Made by a program: the position numbers and the translations under genes. 64,000 bases of DNA from Membranipora membranacea (taxonomy: Eukaryota; Bryozoa; Gymnolaemata; Cheilostomatida; Membraniporidae). Numbering within the stretch: position 1 is the stretch's first letter; each line of letters opens with the position of its first letter. Where the stretch lies: positions 7,998,001 to 8,062,000 of the forward strand of contig OU612069.1 in the NCBI GenBank assembly GCA_914767715.1. Reading direction: 5' to 3'. Positions 1-13,200 of the stretch are shown one piece after another. Under the pieces are notes generated by a model, which saw only the letters and a list, made by a program, of their open reading frames with translations, ran no database searches and was not told the origin of the DNA.

Positions 1-1032
1 TCTCTACCAAATAAAACCACCAGTCACTAAAGACTCACATGGACAACTCCTTAATAATCGTTCTCGTACATCACTTTTCTCAAGGAGCCTTTTTATGCGT
101 TTTTGTTAATCCTTCATTTTTGTTGACATGGTCTGATTTGTCTGATATGGACATTGATCGGTCAACATAAAGTAAAATGCAAAAAAACATCTGTAAAACA
201 GTTCTGTTGGTCATCATAATACGGTCATTGGTCATTATGAAACAATTGACCGAGAAATCAGAATACTGCAAGCACAACTGTACCTACATAATTTATTGTA
301 GGACTTGATTATATTAGATAAGTCAGTAGGTTGGCTAATACTTTCTTTGTTCTTTTGCTTACTAAATTTGCCTCAGCATGCCTTCCAACATACTTATTGA
401 TTCTGGCAGCAAGTACTTATGTATTAATTTAGGTTTTCTATAGAGAAAATATTCATAGCTTCTCTAGGTTATTGTAAATGACTACCATGGTCCCATGCGT
501 CGAATTTGTGGTTCCATTCGATTTTGAATTATGAATGCTAACAATTTCAATGATGGAAAAACATGAAAAACATTACTCTTTGAAGGCTTTGTGTGCAAGC
601 GCGCTATCCATTCAGCCACACCGACTATTCGGAATTTGTTTGATTCAACACGGTATGTGTATTGGCGTCAAAAAAGTCATTCGTCGCAATCGGAATTTGA
701 CTTAAATGCCATTTCCATGGGGCGATTATTCCCGAACTCCTTAGGAAATCGCAACATGGGACCATAGTGATTGAATAGGAAGCACAGGTACTATAGATAA
801 AAAATTGTTTCTGTTATTGAAAACTATTGTTAAGCCTTGGAATCGATTAAATTAGTTTAATCAGTAGTGGTAACTTTTGAGTTACCACTTTAATGAGTGG
901 TAACTTTTGGCCTGTACAGTACCTTGAAACCATACATACCCAACTTAGGAACAGTAGCCCTCACTCTTGCCTAGAAACTCTTTGAGTTTTCTCAATGTGA
1001 AATATTGCATGATGCTTCATTTTGTGTTGCAG
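1..1032. other. Non-coding, probably an intron of the Cys-rich gene
   Basis: The stretch is AT-rich and holds no Cys-rich open segment with splice sites in either strand. It is probably the intron before the first visible exon, since that exon starts in phase 1 and needs an upstream donor. It holds a perfect 10-bp hairpin at 866-889. Confidence 0.5.
866..889. repeat. Perfect 10-bp hairpin plus a third copy of its arm
   Basis: AGTGGTAACT (866-875), a TTTG loop and AGTTACCACT (880-889) form a perfect stem. The same arm recurs in direct orientation at 896-905 and a shortened form appears near 1470. Confidence 0.7.
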
Positions 1033-1217
1033 AGGATAATCTGGAATACGGAGTGTGCCATGCTGGTATTGTGACAATATTCTGCAGCTCTGAGTCTGAC
1101 TGCGTGAGTAATAACAACATCTGTGAGTGGGGTCGCTGTCAGTCGCCATGTGAGCTAAATTCTGATTGTACCGATGACCAATATTGTATCCTCTCTGTTT
1201 GCACTGTTGAATGCAAT
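1033..1217 (+). CDS. Exon 1 of the visible part: Cys-rich (10 Cys)
   Basis: The acceptor is ...tgttgcag before 1033 and the donor is GTAAGT at 1218. The exon starts in phase 1 and ends in phase 0. It encodes about 62 residues with 10 Cys. Two DxDC modules are visible, one reading SSESDC...IC...RC and one NSDC...YC...VC, followed by VEC at the end. It belongs to the ectodomain. A minus-strand open frame covering 961-1245 is only its antisense shadow. Confidence 0.85.
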
Positions 1218-4200
1218 GTAAGTTGTGTCTTCTGTTCCTGTTCAAAACTAATATAATTAATTTACTCTGCTTGTCAGAACCAATATGTTCAACTACAGAT
1301 GGATCTGTATAATTTTCAAGTTAAAGGTCATAGTCTAGCCTAATTGCATGATGGCAGTTTGATTCCGGTATCACCTTCGCTAGGATTTGTTGAATCAATC
1401 TGATTAAAGAATTTTTGCTGTGTTGATCAAATCACTAAATTAACTAACATTGCATGTATTGTTGAAATGAGTGGTAACGGATGAGGCAGTAGTATCATAA
1501 TTGATCTATTCATAAGAACTGCCTAAATGAAAATTGTTGAGACATTGTATTGTGTCCAAGCACTTAAAGGGTTAAAAGATAATTTTTATCTGCATCATAA
1601 CTGAGGCTACTACTACAAACATATCTTATATATGGTTCGGCAAACGAACCTGATTTTCAATTCTTGATCATGTCGCCTTTGTGAGTATATACTCTAGGTA
1701 CTGCAAAAAATCACGGAATGAGCTTCCCATATTCCGCCATGTTATTGTTTGCGATGTTGATGTCTTCTATTGTCAGCAGGATAATGATTTAGACTGCATA
1801 GGAGGGTATAGAGCTAATTTATGTTATTCTGACCTTGATTGTGGATGGGAGAGGCTGTGTGTAGAAGGAGTGTGCTCACCAAAATGTGATTGTGACCCGG
1901 ACTCTACATGTGAGGGTATGTGAAGGCAATCCTCCACTGTTTAAAAGAAGAACATAATTAAACTCAAACGTCAAAAACATGAAATGTTGTTAAATTTTAA
2001 CAGAGGTCAGTTCAATTAGGTTCTAATATTTACTTTAAAAGTAGGAACAGTTGTAACCTGCATTTTGAAAAGTGGTGTTATCAAGTTTTTGTAGATTAGG
2101 CCAAAATTGTTTCAAAAACTTTTTTTTGATATGATACATCTAAGTTAATACTATAATTTCACAAGACTCTTATATTAATGCTGAGTCATGACACGTTTGG
2201 TGACCTCTAATACCAAGCAACGAACATGTCATGACAAACAGCATGAAATCCATAATTTAATAACTCACCTGCTATGTTACTATAGTCCAACAATGCACAG
2301 TGGAAGCTGGCTGGATATGTAGTGGTGATTTCAGAGGTTGTTCTAATGGCAATAACACTAATGTAGAGGTTGGAACAGGCGGAGGTGGCGGTGGTGTGCT
2401 TGGAAGGAGCTGTGAGGTGAGAGGTGGTCCAAATATCATATGATAATATTATACACTTTATTTGTTATTCAGTGCTCCTTGCGGGCCAATGACAATATGC
2501 TTACATTGAGATCAATTATATGACTCGTCTATTTAGCGCATCCTTGTACATGGTTAGGGTGCGGAAACTAGGGTCATGTAAATAAAGAGCTCACCTCCAT
2601 TAGCAGCATTGGTTGTTATTGGGATTCGAACCAGCAACCACTTGTAAAAAACATACATATGTGGCACACAATCAGTGAAGGAGGAACATTCTTCCTTAGA
2701 CTTTTGGCACATGAAAGCTGCATTCCTTGGTTTAAATAGCATTAGTCCAGTGGCAGACTACCAAAAATTGAAACGACACTACTTTTATAATTTTGCCGAT
2801 GACTAAGAAACAGGCTTCGAATGTTAGTATTTATTTGATTTTTATGGTGACTGAGTGTTGACTGTGCATTGACCCTCCTATCGCAAAACACCAGTTTTTA
2901 ATGCTCTGAGTGTGTCTTTTTCGAATTGTGTGTATTTTTAGGTTTCCTTTATATTTAGATGAAATTAGTCTTTATAATGATATTTAGTGTGTAAAGCAAA
3001 AGATAACTCCTTCAAGTATCATCAAAAAGGTACGTAGTGCTGAAAAAAAAGATTTTGGTCGTTGATGGATTCAAAACACAACCACCATAAATAAATCCGA
3101 TCGATACAAACATTCAAAGTCAGTTTCGAAGCATTGCAAAATTAAAAAATGTAGTGTCGTTTCATGAAACAACTGACAAAACTTATACATCCAAAAGTGT
3201 ATATGGAGAAGTGATAAAATAGGAGGGGGCTGTCACCGGACTACTACACTCAGATGTTTTCAGTGTATTTATCCTCCAATTAATTTTATTACATTAGGTA
3301 GAACATCTGCAGATGATGGTTAATGCAAATATAACTGTGAATATAAAAATTTACATATATACACTTTTCATAATCATTCAGTCTCCATATCTATATATAT
3401 ATATATATATATATTTATGGATATATATGTATGTATATACATTTATATATATAGGTCACAGTATCCAGTTTCCGCTATATATCGATATAAATGTGATATA
3501 CTGGAAACGGGATACTACAACCTTTAAAAAAAGCTTTAGGATATTAGGTTATGCCCGCAAATTGCCCCCATGATTGTCAATAGAGAGTGGCACATCAATG
3601 AACTGATGCTTTGAAAAAAATCACATACACCTGGTGGGTGGGGTAGGTTGTCAGTTGTTGTGTTTGTACTGTCAAGAACATAGTTGTCCTCTCTGAAAAC
3701 TGTGAACAAGGATGGTCACGACAGGCTAATCTGTTGGCTGCCTTCCTCCTTGGGACTTGTATACTACTTCTGTATATATTGAACCCCTTAGAGCAGGGGT
3801 GCTCAAACTTTGGTTTGTGGGCCAAATTTGGCCCAATTGCCATTTTTAGGTGGCCCACTCATCCATACTAAAACTCATCCGCTGCGACTAGTTTATTTAG
3901 GCTGAAAGTTTACTCATCGCCAAGACACGCTTCAAGTCTTGTTGCATACACTCATTGGTGACAACAGTGCCAAGTATGCATATGAGGAAATATGAGGAAA
4001 TGAATGAAGCTGTTACAGCTGCACTATACAATACAACTTACAGAATTGAGCTAATCCTTGCAGGAATAAATGGCCTATGGAGATCTAATAAGTTTTTCGC
4101 GCTTTGCGCAGATCTGGGTTTCAATAATAAACTCGATACGCCCCTGACTGACAGCCTGCTTGTTTGGCACAAAAAGTCTAGCCCACTTCAATATGCTAAT

Positions 4201-7200
4201 TTTTAAACGTGGCCCACTGGCAAAAAAGTTTGAGCACCCTTGCCTTAGAAGCTCATATCAACTTAGCAGTGCGAAAGGCTTTATTGTTTTGATTACCCAA
4301 GGACCACGATATTTTATTGTTTTCCAGACAATTGAAGATTGTGCACATTCCAATTACTATTGTGATGAGGAATCCGAAGAATGTTTTCCTATTGTACGAG
4401 TGATAGATAATGTGACATGTGATCAATATTCTCATCCCTCATACTGTGGTGAGTGACAATCAGAGTACGAATTATATTCCAATATGACTTCTTATTATGC
4501 CTTCTTATGCAACATATCACTGGCCTACATTCCAAAATGGCAGTTTGGTTCAAAAATTGAGAGTATGAAATTTAAATCATTTCACATTGTTCGATGACGT
4601 GAACATGGTGATGAGTTTCATTTTGTGTAATTTCGCCTATGCTTGTGTATTTATCATAAATGAGACATTTTTCATTAACAAAGTGTGGTATTTGAAGAGA
4701 TAAGTGCAACTTCATTGAATTGAAGGTTATTGCAATGTGGCTTGCCGTAGATGGTTTTAACTATCCTGTACAGCCAGGGGGTGTGGCCCACAACACCCCC
4801 TAATGCTAATGTTACACATTCATGAGTGTTCGACGAACAACCATCTGTTTATTGCAATGTGGCTTGCCATAGTTGGTTTCTACTATCCTGAACAGGGGGT
4901 ATGGCCCACAACAGCCAAATCAAGTAGTACAAACCAGTGCAAACGTGGGGCTTGAACCCAGGAACTTGCGATCGAGAATCCGACACCATACCTGATCTTA
5001 CACATTCATGAGTGTTTGACGAACAACCATCTGTTTACAACTGGTTACAGGATTGAACAGCCTGTGTGTAGATGGATTTTGTGACTGTATAAGAGATGGT
5101 ATAGGTGTCTGCATAGCTTATCCTCCAGAAAGTTGCACCCCAGGAGAGCAAGGAGATTGTGAGGGAGCTTTGGTGTGCGATCCATCTTCACAATCCTGTA
5201 CCATACCAGACATAGATGAAGACATTTTCACTGGTATTTTTCTTTATCGTTTGCAGTGGTTGATAGTATGTCTTAATAAACATTTTCCTTGATAGGTTGT
5301 CTTAGTAGACACTTTTCTGAGCCTGAATTTGAACATATGTATGAAGTTGTCCTCTCTTCAGTTCGGTACTCCTTAACCCACACAGTGAGCTGAAATGATA
5401 CAAACTGCTCATAATATGATAGATATCTTTTATTTTATTGCCTGTTTGGTTGACAAAATTCCTGAAATATTTTAATGGTTTTTGTAACTTAAACTGAGAT
5501 TAATCAGCTTTCAAACCCGGAAAAAATTTCACCCTATTATGAACAGTTTCCAAGATGCGCACATCTTAGCTTCTTTTTCTTATGCTGTGTGGTAACCAAA
5601 CTGGAGGGAGGAAAACTCTGAACATAGAATAACATTAAGAGCTTGCGGTTCAAGTTTTGTCTGCTGTCTTTCTTTTAGTCTGGTGTCTATGAAATTTGCC
5701 TTAATATTGAGAAAACAAAATATGGCCGGAAGATTATGTATGGAAACATTGATTTTTGCAGGTTGTATGTTTGACTCTCAATGTCCGATATATGCTGTCT
5801 GCCGCTCTGGATACTGCCTTCCCTATTGTTCAGTTAATTGTGAGAATTACCCAGGATTCAGCTGTTCACCTAGTGGTGTTTGCAGCCAACAATGTGAAAC
5901 AAGTGGGTTATTATCAGATGTGGATCTTTGACTATTCAATAGTTTACTACACGCGGTTGGGGAGGGGGGGGGGGAGAGTGGAAGAGAGCCAATGGCAGGC
6001 CATATGCTACTTTCCTGAGAGTAAATTATATTCACTTTCGATATCTCTCATTTACCTGGCATTGGCTGTGTTCCTACCCTACATCTTATCAGTTCAAAGC
6101 CTAACCATCTGCTCTCGACATTTGAAGTTGCCATAAGAAATTTATTGTGACCAGAGCTTTGTTTAAGTTCAAGCATCAGCCAGCACTGAATATCTTGTTA
6201 AGGAAGCTCATGAAGACAGTCCAGCTTTGACTTTGTGAATGAAAGATGTGACAGTCTACATCTTTCTCCATAGAATCTTCACTGGACCACTTAAATTACT
6301 ACAGGTTGATATTTGTTATACTTGTCAGCAAAATAATAGGAACTATTTTAGAGCTACATTCCTTTCGCTCTGCTAGTTGAAACCTGTATTTGACTGCTTT
6401 TAGATAGTGATTGTGGAAGGCAACAAGTTTGCTCTCTCGATGCTATTTGTGACACTCCATGTCAATCAAATGATGACTGCTCGTTTGGACAAACATGCGA
6501 CAATGGGTTATGTAAGATTGCACCCAATGTTGATGTTGATACTCTGTATGAAACATGTAACTTAGACGCTGACTGCGGTAAGTTCAAATCATTCATTACA
6601 ATTCTCTGATTTATTTCATTTCTGTAACGAAACCAATATGAAGTGCCTGAATCGGTAAAAATATGAGTATGTAATTGGAAGGGTCCATGTTCCTTATACT
6701 TTTCCACGCAAGTGACAACTGGATCACCTACACATTTTGTCAGTATTTTGGGCAATTTGTCCTGAATATTTTATTGTCATTCATTGCTAATATTGAATTT
6801 GTCATTTTCATATGCAGGCACCGGATCACGAAAACGCAGGTTCAGTTTCATTCAGAGCATCTTTCACCTACCAGCATATGATGTAGCATCTGTGTGTAGA
6901 AAAGGAGTATGTGTGTACTGTCAGCAAGATGACTGTTCAGATGTTATGATCAACGGCAACGGTCCAGGTTTGATTCGAAAGAATAAGTACATCTTTCTAT
7001 ATCATCATCATCTTCATTATCATCACCATCATTGTCATCATCACCATCGTCATCATCATCGTCATCCACCTCATGGCCCAATCACTACAACCAAAACTAC
7101 CTCTACAACCACTTCCGCGGTCATAGATTTCTTACTTTGTCTTTCTCAGCGTTGGTATACTCCTGCCGGCATTGGTATAGGGTGTCCCTCATGTTATGCG

Positions 7201-10200
7201 ATTGAAGAGGAATCGACTTCTTCACATCTGTTACCCTTTGGCTAGGTTTCACTAGCTCTAGGAAGCACTGTCAAATAAGCTAAAATTGTGTTCAAATGGT
7301 AATTGATAAGCCGAAATACTCGCTCTGAATGGCAGTTGAATGTAGGCTGCTTGGCTGTCTCCATACGCATAGCCACTCAGAGTAAGCACATTACCTAATA
7401 AATGAATGGCCTTTCAAAATCTGTTCATCATTCCTAGCCCATACTCCCAGACCTGACTTTAGATTGATCAGTGAACTAACAAGCTGCATGCAACTGACTG
7501 GTAGAGGGAATTTGCTATCATCCAACAGCTGATATGAATATGACAGTTTTCAATTAAGAATATGGTTCAATTAAGTTTAAGGTTTGTATTTCATCCTTCA
7601 AAACGAAGACAACTTATACATATTCATCTTACAAATCAATTTTTTCGAGAATCTTGTATTTCATAGATTCACGTCATTTCAGATCCTCCCGAGTGCGATG
7701 ATTTTAGCGATAAAAGACAAAAACGACAGTCCTCAGAATCTCCAATAGAGTGTATAGAGTATGAAGTCCCATGTCCACCCTCCACTACAGATCCACAAGG
7801 ATATACATTGGTCAGTATCTAGCAAAAGAGATCCATTTGTTCTCTGATATCACATCTGATATATAATTCTGATCATAAAAGCGACGTGACAAATAATTGC
7901 AATAAAACTACTGCTTTGGTTCAAATTTTTTTGGTCATAACATTCAATTCACGCTTTATTTAATTGTACTTTTTCATTTCAAACCCGATTGTTTTTCTAG
8001 GTGGCCATTTCTGAGGCAGATACATGTGATGACCTCATAAGGAACTCTGTGTGTGGCGAAAACGGAGGATGTAAATGTGATGATGGGCTTATTTTATATG
8101 CTGGAGCGGTCTGTCAGGTCTTTCTATTTGGTATGGTTTCCAAACAAAGTTTTCATATCGCATTTCACTCTGAGAGCTGTCCATGAAATAGAAGTCTGGC
8201 AGGGTGGTTAGGATACTTGCTGGTCAATCTGAGAATTTCAAGTTTGAATCATGTTCCCTACCACGCTAATGATGGAGGTGATATCTATACAGATACCTTA
8301 GCTAGCCACCCATACCTTTTATAAGGATGCGCTAAATTGGCTTCTTGTTTCCACTTCATATAAGATTATACAATCGTATTTCAGCTTGTGGTGAAGAGGG
8401 AGATTGCCAAGGTGATGGCAAAACTTGTTTGGATGGATACTGTCATGACACTTGTGATACATCAGGCTGTCCGTCAGACACAAGTTGTCATGAAGCTGTT
8501 TGTGTGCTGCAATGTGCTCAGACTAATCAGTGTTTGGGACATCAGAGATGTGATCATGATGCAGGGGTCTGTCTCAGCCCCACAGAGGAGGAAAAAGCTA
8601 ACATCACTGGTGAAGGTATGTAGTTAAAATCACCTGAGATTGGTTGATTGTTTGAAGTTTTATGGATTTCAATTTATTTCAAAAAAATAAATTTTTTTGC
8701 TTGGAAAATGGATGTACAGTGAAAATGGTCTAAAGGTAGGATGAAAATGAGAATATAAAGGCAAAAGCCAAGAAATATGTTTGAAGACTAGTGTGGCAGC
8801 TGCCGCTCTAGGGTCTGCAAATTGCCTCTTCAAAGCCAGAAAGCAAAGACAAGAGACACACCGATATACTTACTTAACTAGACGATGCTTTGATGAGGCT
8901 TTCACTGAAATAAACCGTAGCTTACTACAGATATTGAAATCCCATCTAACAAAGACAATGCAGAATATCAGCAATTGCTAGCCCAAAAAATGGGAATACC
9001 AAATTATTTTGCTATGATTCACCGAAGCTTACTTATAAGCATGATATATGTAGCAGGAGGTGGCTCAGTTTGGTTAGAACGCCAGTCCTTTAGCATACTA
9101 AGGTTGTATGTTTGAGTCCCAATGCAATACATATTTTACTGGGGTTTGTTTGGCCCCGAGAGTGCTCTGACCTGCCTTCTCACAGAGAGAAATCTGGCAC
9201 AGACATTGCGGCCTCGCCCTTAAGGCAACTCATATTTTGCTGCAATGCTTTGTGATTTGGGGTGTGATATGATGTCTAGTTTTGGTCATCCGTTTTCAAA
9301 TAAATCTTCCTGTTTCAGTACCTGATCCATCCTGCACATCAGATACAGACTGTGCCGGAGCAGAATCAGGTAGTGAATCTTGTATAGATAAAACATGTCA
9401 GTGCATACAAGGTATGAGAAGGTCTGCGGGAGTGTGTAAATGGCTGACCGATCAAGTCTGTCTGCAGGTTTGTGTGTGATTTAGTCAACTCATTTTTTAA
9501 CTATTCATCTGTTATTTGTCACTTTATGTCACCGTTTCTCACTGTTTATAATTTTGTAACTTTGTTTCTCACTTACAGCCCCTGTATGCTTATTCATGAG
9601 TGAGAGAGTTTTGTCCACTGAATTATCACTCCCAGTGGAAGGATATGGATGGTCAATCAATATCTCATTTATTTCGTCAACATCATGAGTACAGATACCT
9701 TAGCTTGTCCTGACAAGCTTTGTTCGGTGGGGGGAGGGGATGGGGACAAAGCTTGTCAACTCTTGCATGCTCGACTGTCGAGTGTGATAAAGAAGTTATT
9801 TACCCGATCGCAAGAGAAGACAATATTTAATATCGGCTGCTCGACAGTCAAACATTAAAGAGTTGACAAGCTTTGTTTCCCCCCATCCCCCCGCCGAACA
9901 AAGCTTGTCAAGTCAGGCTAGAGTTACCTCAGATGGTTAGAGCCCCTGCCCTCTAATGTGCAATTGTTGTTGGTCTCTGGTTCGAATCCCGCTGCAGTCC
10001 ACCTACTACTGGGCTCGTTTGCCTGCAAAATCAGAGCAACTTTGCCATGTATGTGTTTGGCCCGCCCTTAAGGCACCTTTATTTCTCAGTCTCAGTGTTT
10101 GCTAGAAACTATTCTGGCTGAAGGTATCTTACGTGGTATGATGTTCCCTCTGCTAAAAAATGTATACCACCGATGTATTAGAAACGTAATTCTGGTTTCA

Positions 10201-13200
10201 TTTTTCAAAATTCAGTGTCCGCCGTGTTCAGCTGAGGGCCGAGGATGTGATGACCAAAATATGGTTTGTGTATCTGAGGTGAGAATGTGTGTCTGTCTGG
10301 CAGGGCATACTTTGGATCCGATCGGGACACAATGTATTCCTAATCAAGGAATCATTCTGCCACAGAAGTGCCAGGATGAGACCACTTGTTCACTGATACC
10401 AAATACTCACTGCAACAAACAACTTGGTATGAAGCAGTCTATCGGTCTAAAATAAAAGAAGGTGTAATATCTAGTTTGATCAAATTGTATCTTATATCTG
10501 CTATCTGATATCTACTATATCTGACTTAATAAACACTGTAAACTTGTTGAATTAATATATTTCTTACATAAAATGACCCTCATATTCCCTTGCCTAACAT
10601 GTTCTATTTTTTTTCTTTTTCAGGAAGTTGTATATGTAACACAGGCTGGTGCTACACTGACGACGGTTTCTGTGAACCAGATACTAATGAATGTTCAAGA
10701 GTAGGTTGTGCTGAAGGGCTTGTGTGTGTCAATTTATACTGTCGCCATTCCGTACCAACCTGTATTGGTAAGAGCAGCTATTCTAACCAGATATCCAATT
10801 AATGAATACAACCACTGATATATATTCATAGATTAGAGGAACCTATCTGACCCTGAACAAGCATATGGCAATTTATGTATGGTTGCTGGAAACATTTTCT
10901 CATATTTGATTGGACAAAAAGTTAAGTAATGCTGCAGGCGACCCCCTTGTTTATTTTTATCAAGTAGCTTGCTCAAGTTTTTAAAGGTTGTTACTTGGAG
11001 ATTAGCTAATGTACAACATCAAAGCTGCCAGAACTAAAGCTAGATCAAATTGCTGACATAAAGTTATATACTGATGCAATTTCTCTACAAATAGACATGC
11101 TGTGCTTTTTTCAACCAATCCATGAATTCATGTCAATGAATACAAGTTATTTCACAGTCAAAATAAGGTAAAATATGCGTTATTTCAATGAACCATTCAG
11201 AACAGAATATTATAGATTTTTTGAATAAAGCTTCTCAAGTTTTTCCTTTCAAGTATCTTGGTATCAAAAAGTTTTTTCAGTATCATATTAACATGATTAT
11301 TTTTTGAGCCGCTTGATAGAGCATAACGCTATCAGCATTGACCATTGAAAGCATGATTTTGCTTATTTCTCATGTCCAATATACTGTCCATTAGGGCAAA
11401 AACAGGCTACCTGCAGATTAAAAATTCACGGTAAAACACGTTTTCCAAATTTCTAATTTTCTAATTAACATTAAAATTATTGCAAATATACGTGAATATG
11501 CATAAAATTAAGACAATTCATTTGGCGTTAATTGATTATTGATCAAACAAGCGGTTCAAAAGATATCGCAAGACAATTCAGATTTGGCGAGTTTCACATG
11601 CAAAAATAGTTTATCTGCATCAATTGTCATTCAAAACGAGTCATTGTTAGCAATCGCAGTCATTAGATTCGTAATTGCATTGTTCAAATGAATGCATTCA
11701 CAGTCGATTGAGTATGGCTTTCATTGTATTTGAGAAAAAGAAAATTTATATACCGTTTTTGCTCGAAGTTTTCTGGCTATTTGTGAACAAAAGAAATTTC
11801 AAACAGGTTTTTTTCCACTGTCTGGTAGGAGTTCCAACGACTTTTTGATAGCGTTAGAAAGCCCAAAAATAGCTCAATTTGAATAACAAAGAAAAAGAAA
11901 TTTTGAAAAAAAATACGTATAGACCTTCTTAGCACGTGATTACCGAATTATGATTTTGCTCATCTTTGTTTCATGTCCAATATGCTGTCCATTAGGCTAC
12001 AATTTTTGCCACAAAAACTTTCCTTTGAATATTTCCTTCAAAATTGGCAAGGATATGAATTTATTGCAGGGAATGAGCTGACACAAATCTCGGCTACCTT
12101 CGATATTGACTGCAAGAATACAGAGTTTTGTCTTGCTGAGGCCCAAGAGCTCACATACTGTTATGAGGGCAGGTGTACCTGTGTTACTGGCTCTATGATT
12201 ATAAGAGGACAATGTGTTGTATTGGAGACGTGCACAAGGGTGAGTTGTGATCTAACTACTGAAAATATATAAGGAAAAGAATGGAAAAACTGGCCTTTCA
12301 GTAAAAAACAGCAAAGAATTGCAATTCCTAACTTGGTCATTGTGTAATGCCAATAAGTTTTTAAAAAAAATTGAGCAAGACCAGCTGTGGACTCATTGTT
12401 GGAACTTTATACATTCTGGGTGGTTTGGGAATGAACACCTCTAATGAAAGATATAGTGAGCGCTTATATTAATTTATAAGATGGATGGATGGATGGATTT
12501 ATTACTATCATAGACAAAAATTTGTCAGGAAATACGTTGTTAATACTGACAAGAAAGAAAAACATGGAATAAATCAGATCTCTGTTGTATAAAGAGTTTT
12601 TTAGAATAGTATATTATTAATTGTATGTATGGGATGTCTTAAAAAGCTGTCTCTACCCCATGTACCCCGATATTTAACGGTGCGGTAGATAAATTGCGTA
12701 AGCAAAGCAATGCTCTTGCCTACAGAATGGTTGATAAAAATGAGACTGTTTCAATCTTTTGTCGCCTCACTTGTCATCGATAATCATCACTGTACATCTC
12801 AATACCAAGGTGCACTTCCAGTTCAATATGTTTGCCTCTCTTGTTACTCAGTTTCTGCATGATGCGCTTAGACCAACAGCTGTGCACATCCACTACATGA
12901 TAGAATAATTTTTAATGATTCCAGGGGATCCTCTAGATGCCATACTGTTTTTAGGCGTAAGAAAGCAAGGACAGAGAAGAGGAATAGCAGTTTTTTTTTA
13001 CATTTTATATGAATCACTTTAATTCTGGACACAAATCTTAGTTTTTTGAATGCTATAAACATTCAAGTACTTTCATTGATGCTTCCCAATTCAAAGGATA
13101 ATTATGAATGTAAAAATAAACTCAACAAAGCACCTTCTTTGACCCTTTTACAGGATGCCGATTGTGAATCGGGGCACGCATGCTCGTTTGGTTACTGTGC

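Larger units (their letters stand above)
2417..4327 (+). other. Large intron rich in inserted repeats
   Basis: This 1.9-kb intron joins two phase-0 boundaries. It contains a SINE-like copy in antisense (about 2531-2700), a TA microsatellite (about 3390-3455), a small inverted repeat (3453-3523) and a complete hAT-like element (3794-4242). No exon is needed or seen inside it. Confidence 0.75.
9468..10215 (+). other. Intron holding a foldback element and a SINE-like copy
   Basis: The foldback (9703-9918) lies directly beside the start of the second family-2 SINE-like copy (about 9921). The remaining sequence is featureless. Confidence 0.7.

Noticed and set aside
961-1245. Minus-strand 94-codon open frame
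   Set aside because: It is the antisense of exon 1, whose cysteine pattern and splice sites are clear on the plus strand.
3955-4206. 83-codon open frame as a host gene
   Set aside because: It lies entirely inside the hAT-like element and has no transposase or other motif that I recognise.
8118-8120. CAG|GTCTTT as the donor of exon 10
   Set aside because: It would end the exon in phase 0, incompatible with the phase-1 start of exon 11; G|GTATGG at 8131 keeps the frame.
9055-10080. Functional tRNA genes at the A/B-box motifs
   Set aside because: The boxes are present, but no full cloverleaf with paired acceptor and anticodon arms can be drawn, and each is followed by a shared SINE-type tail.
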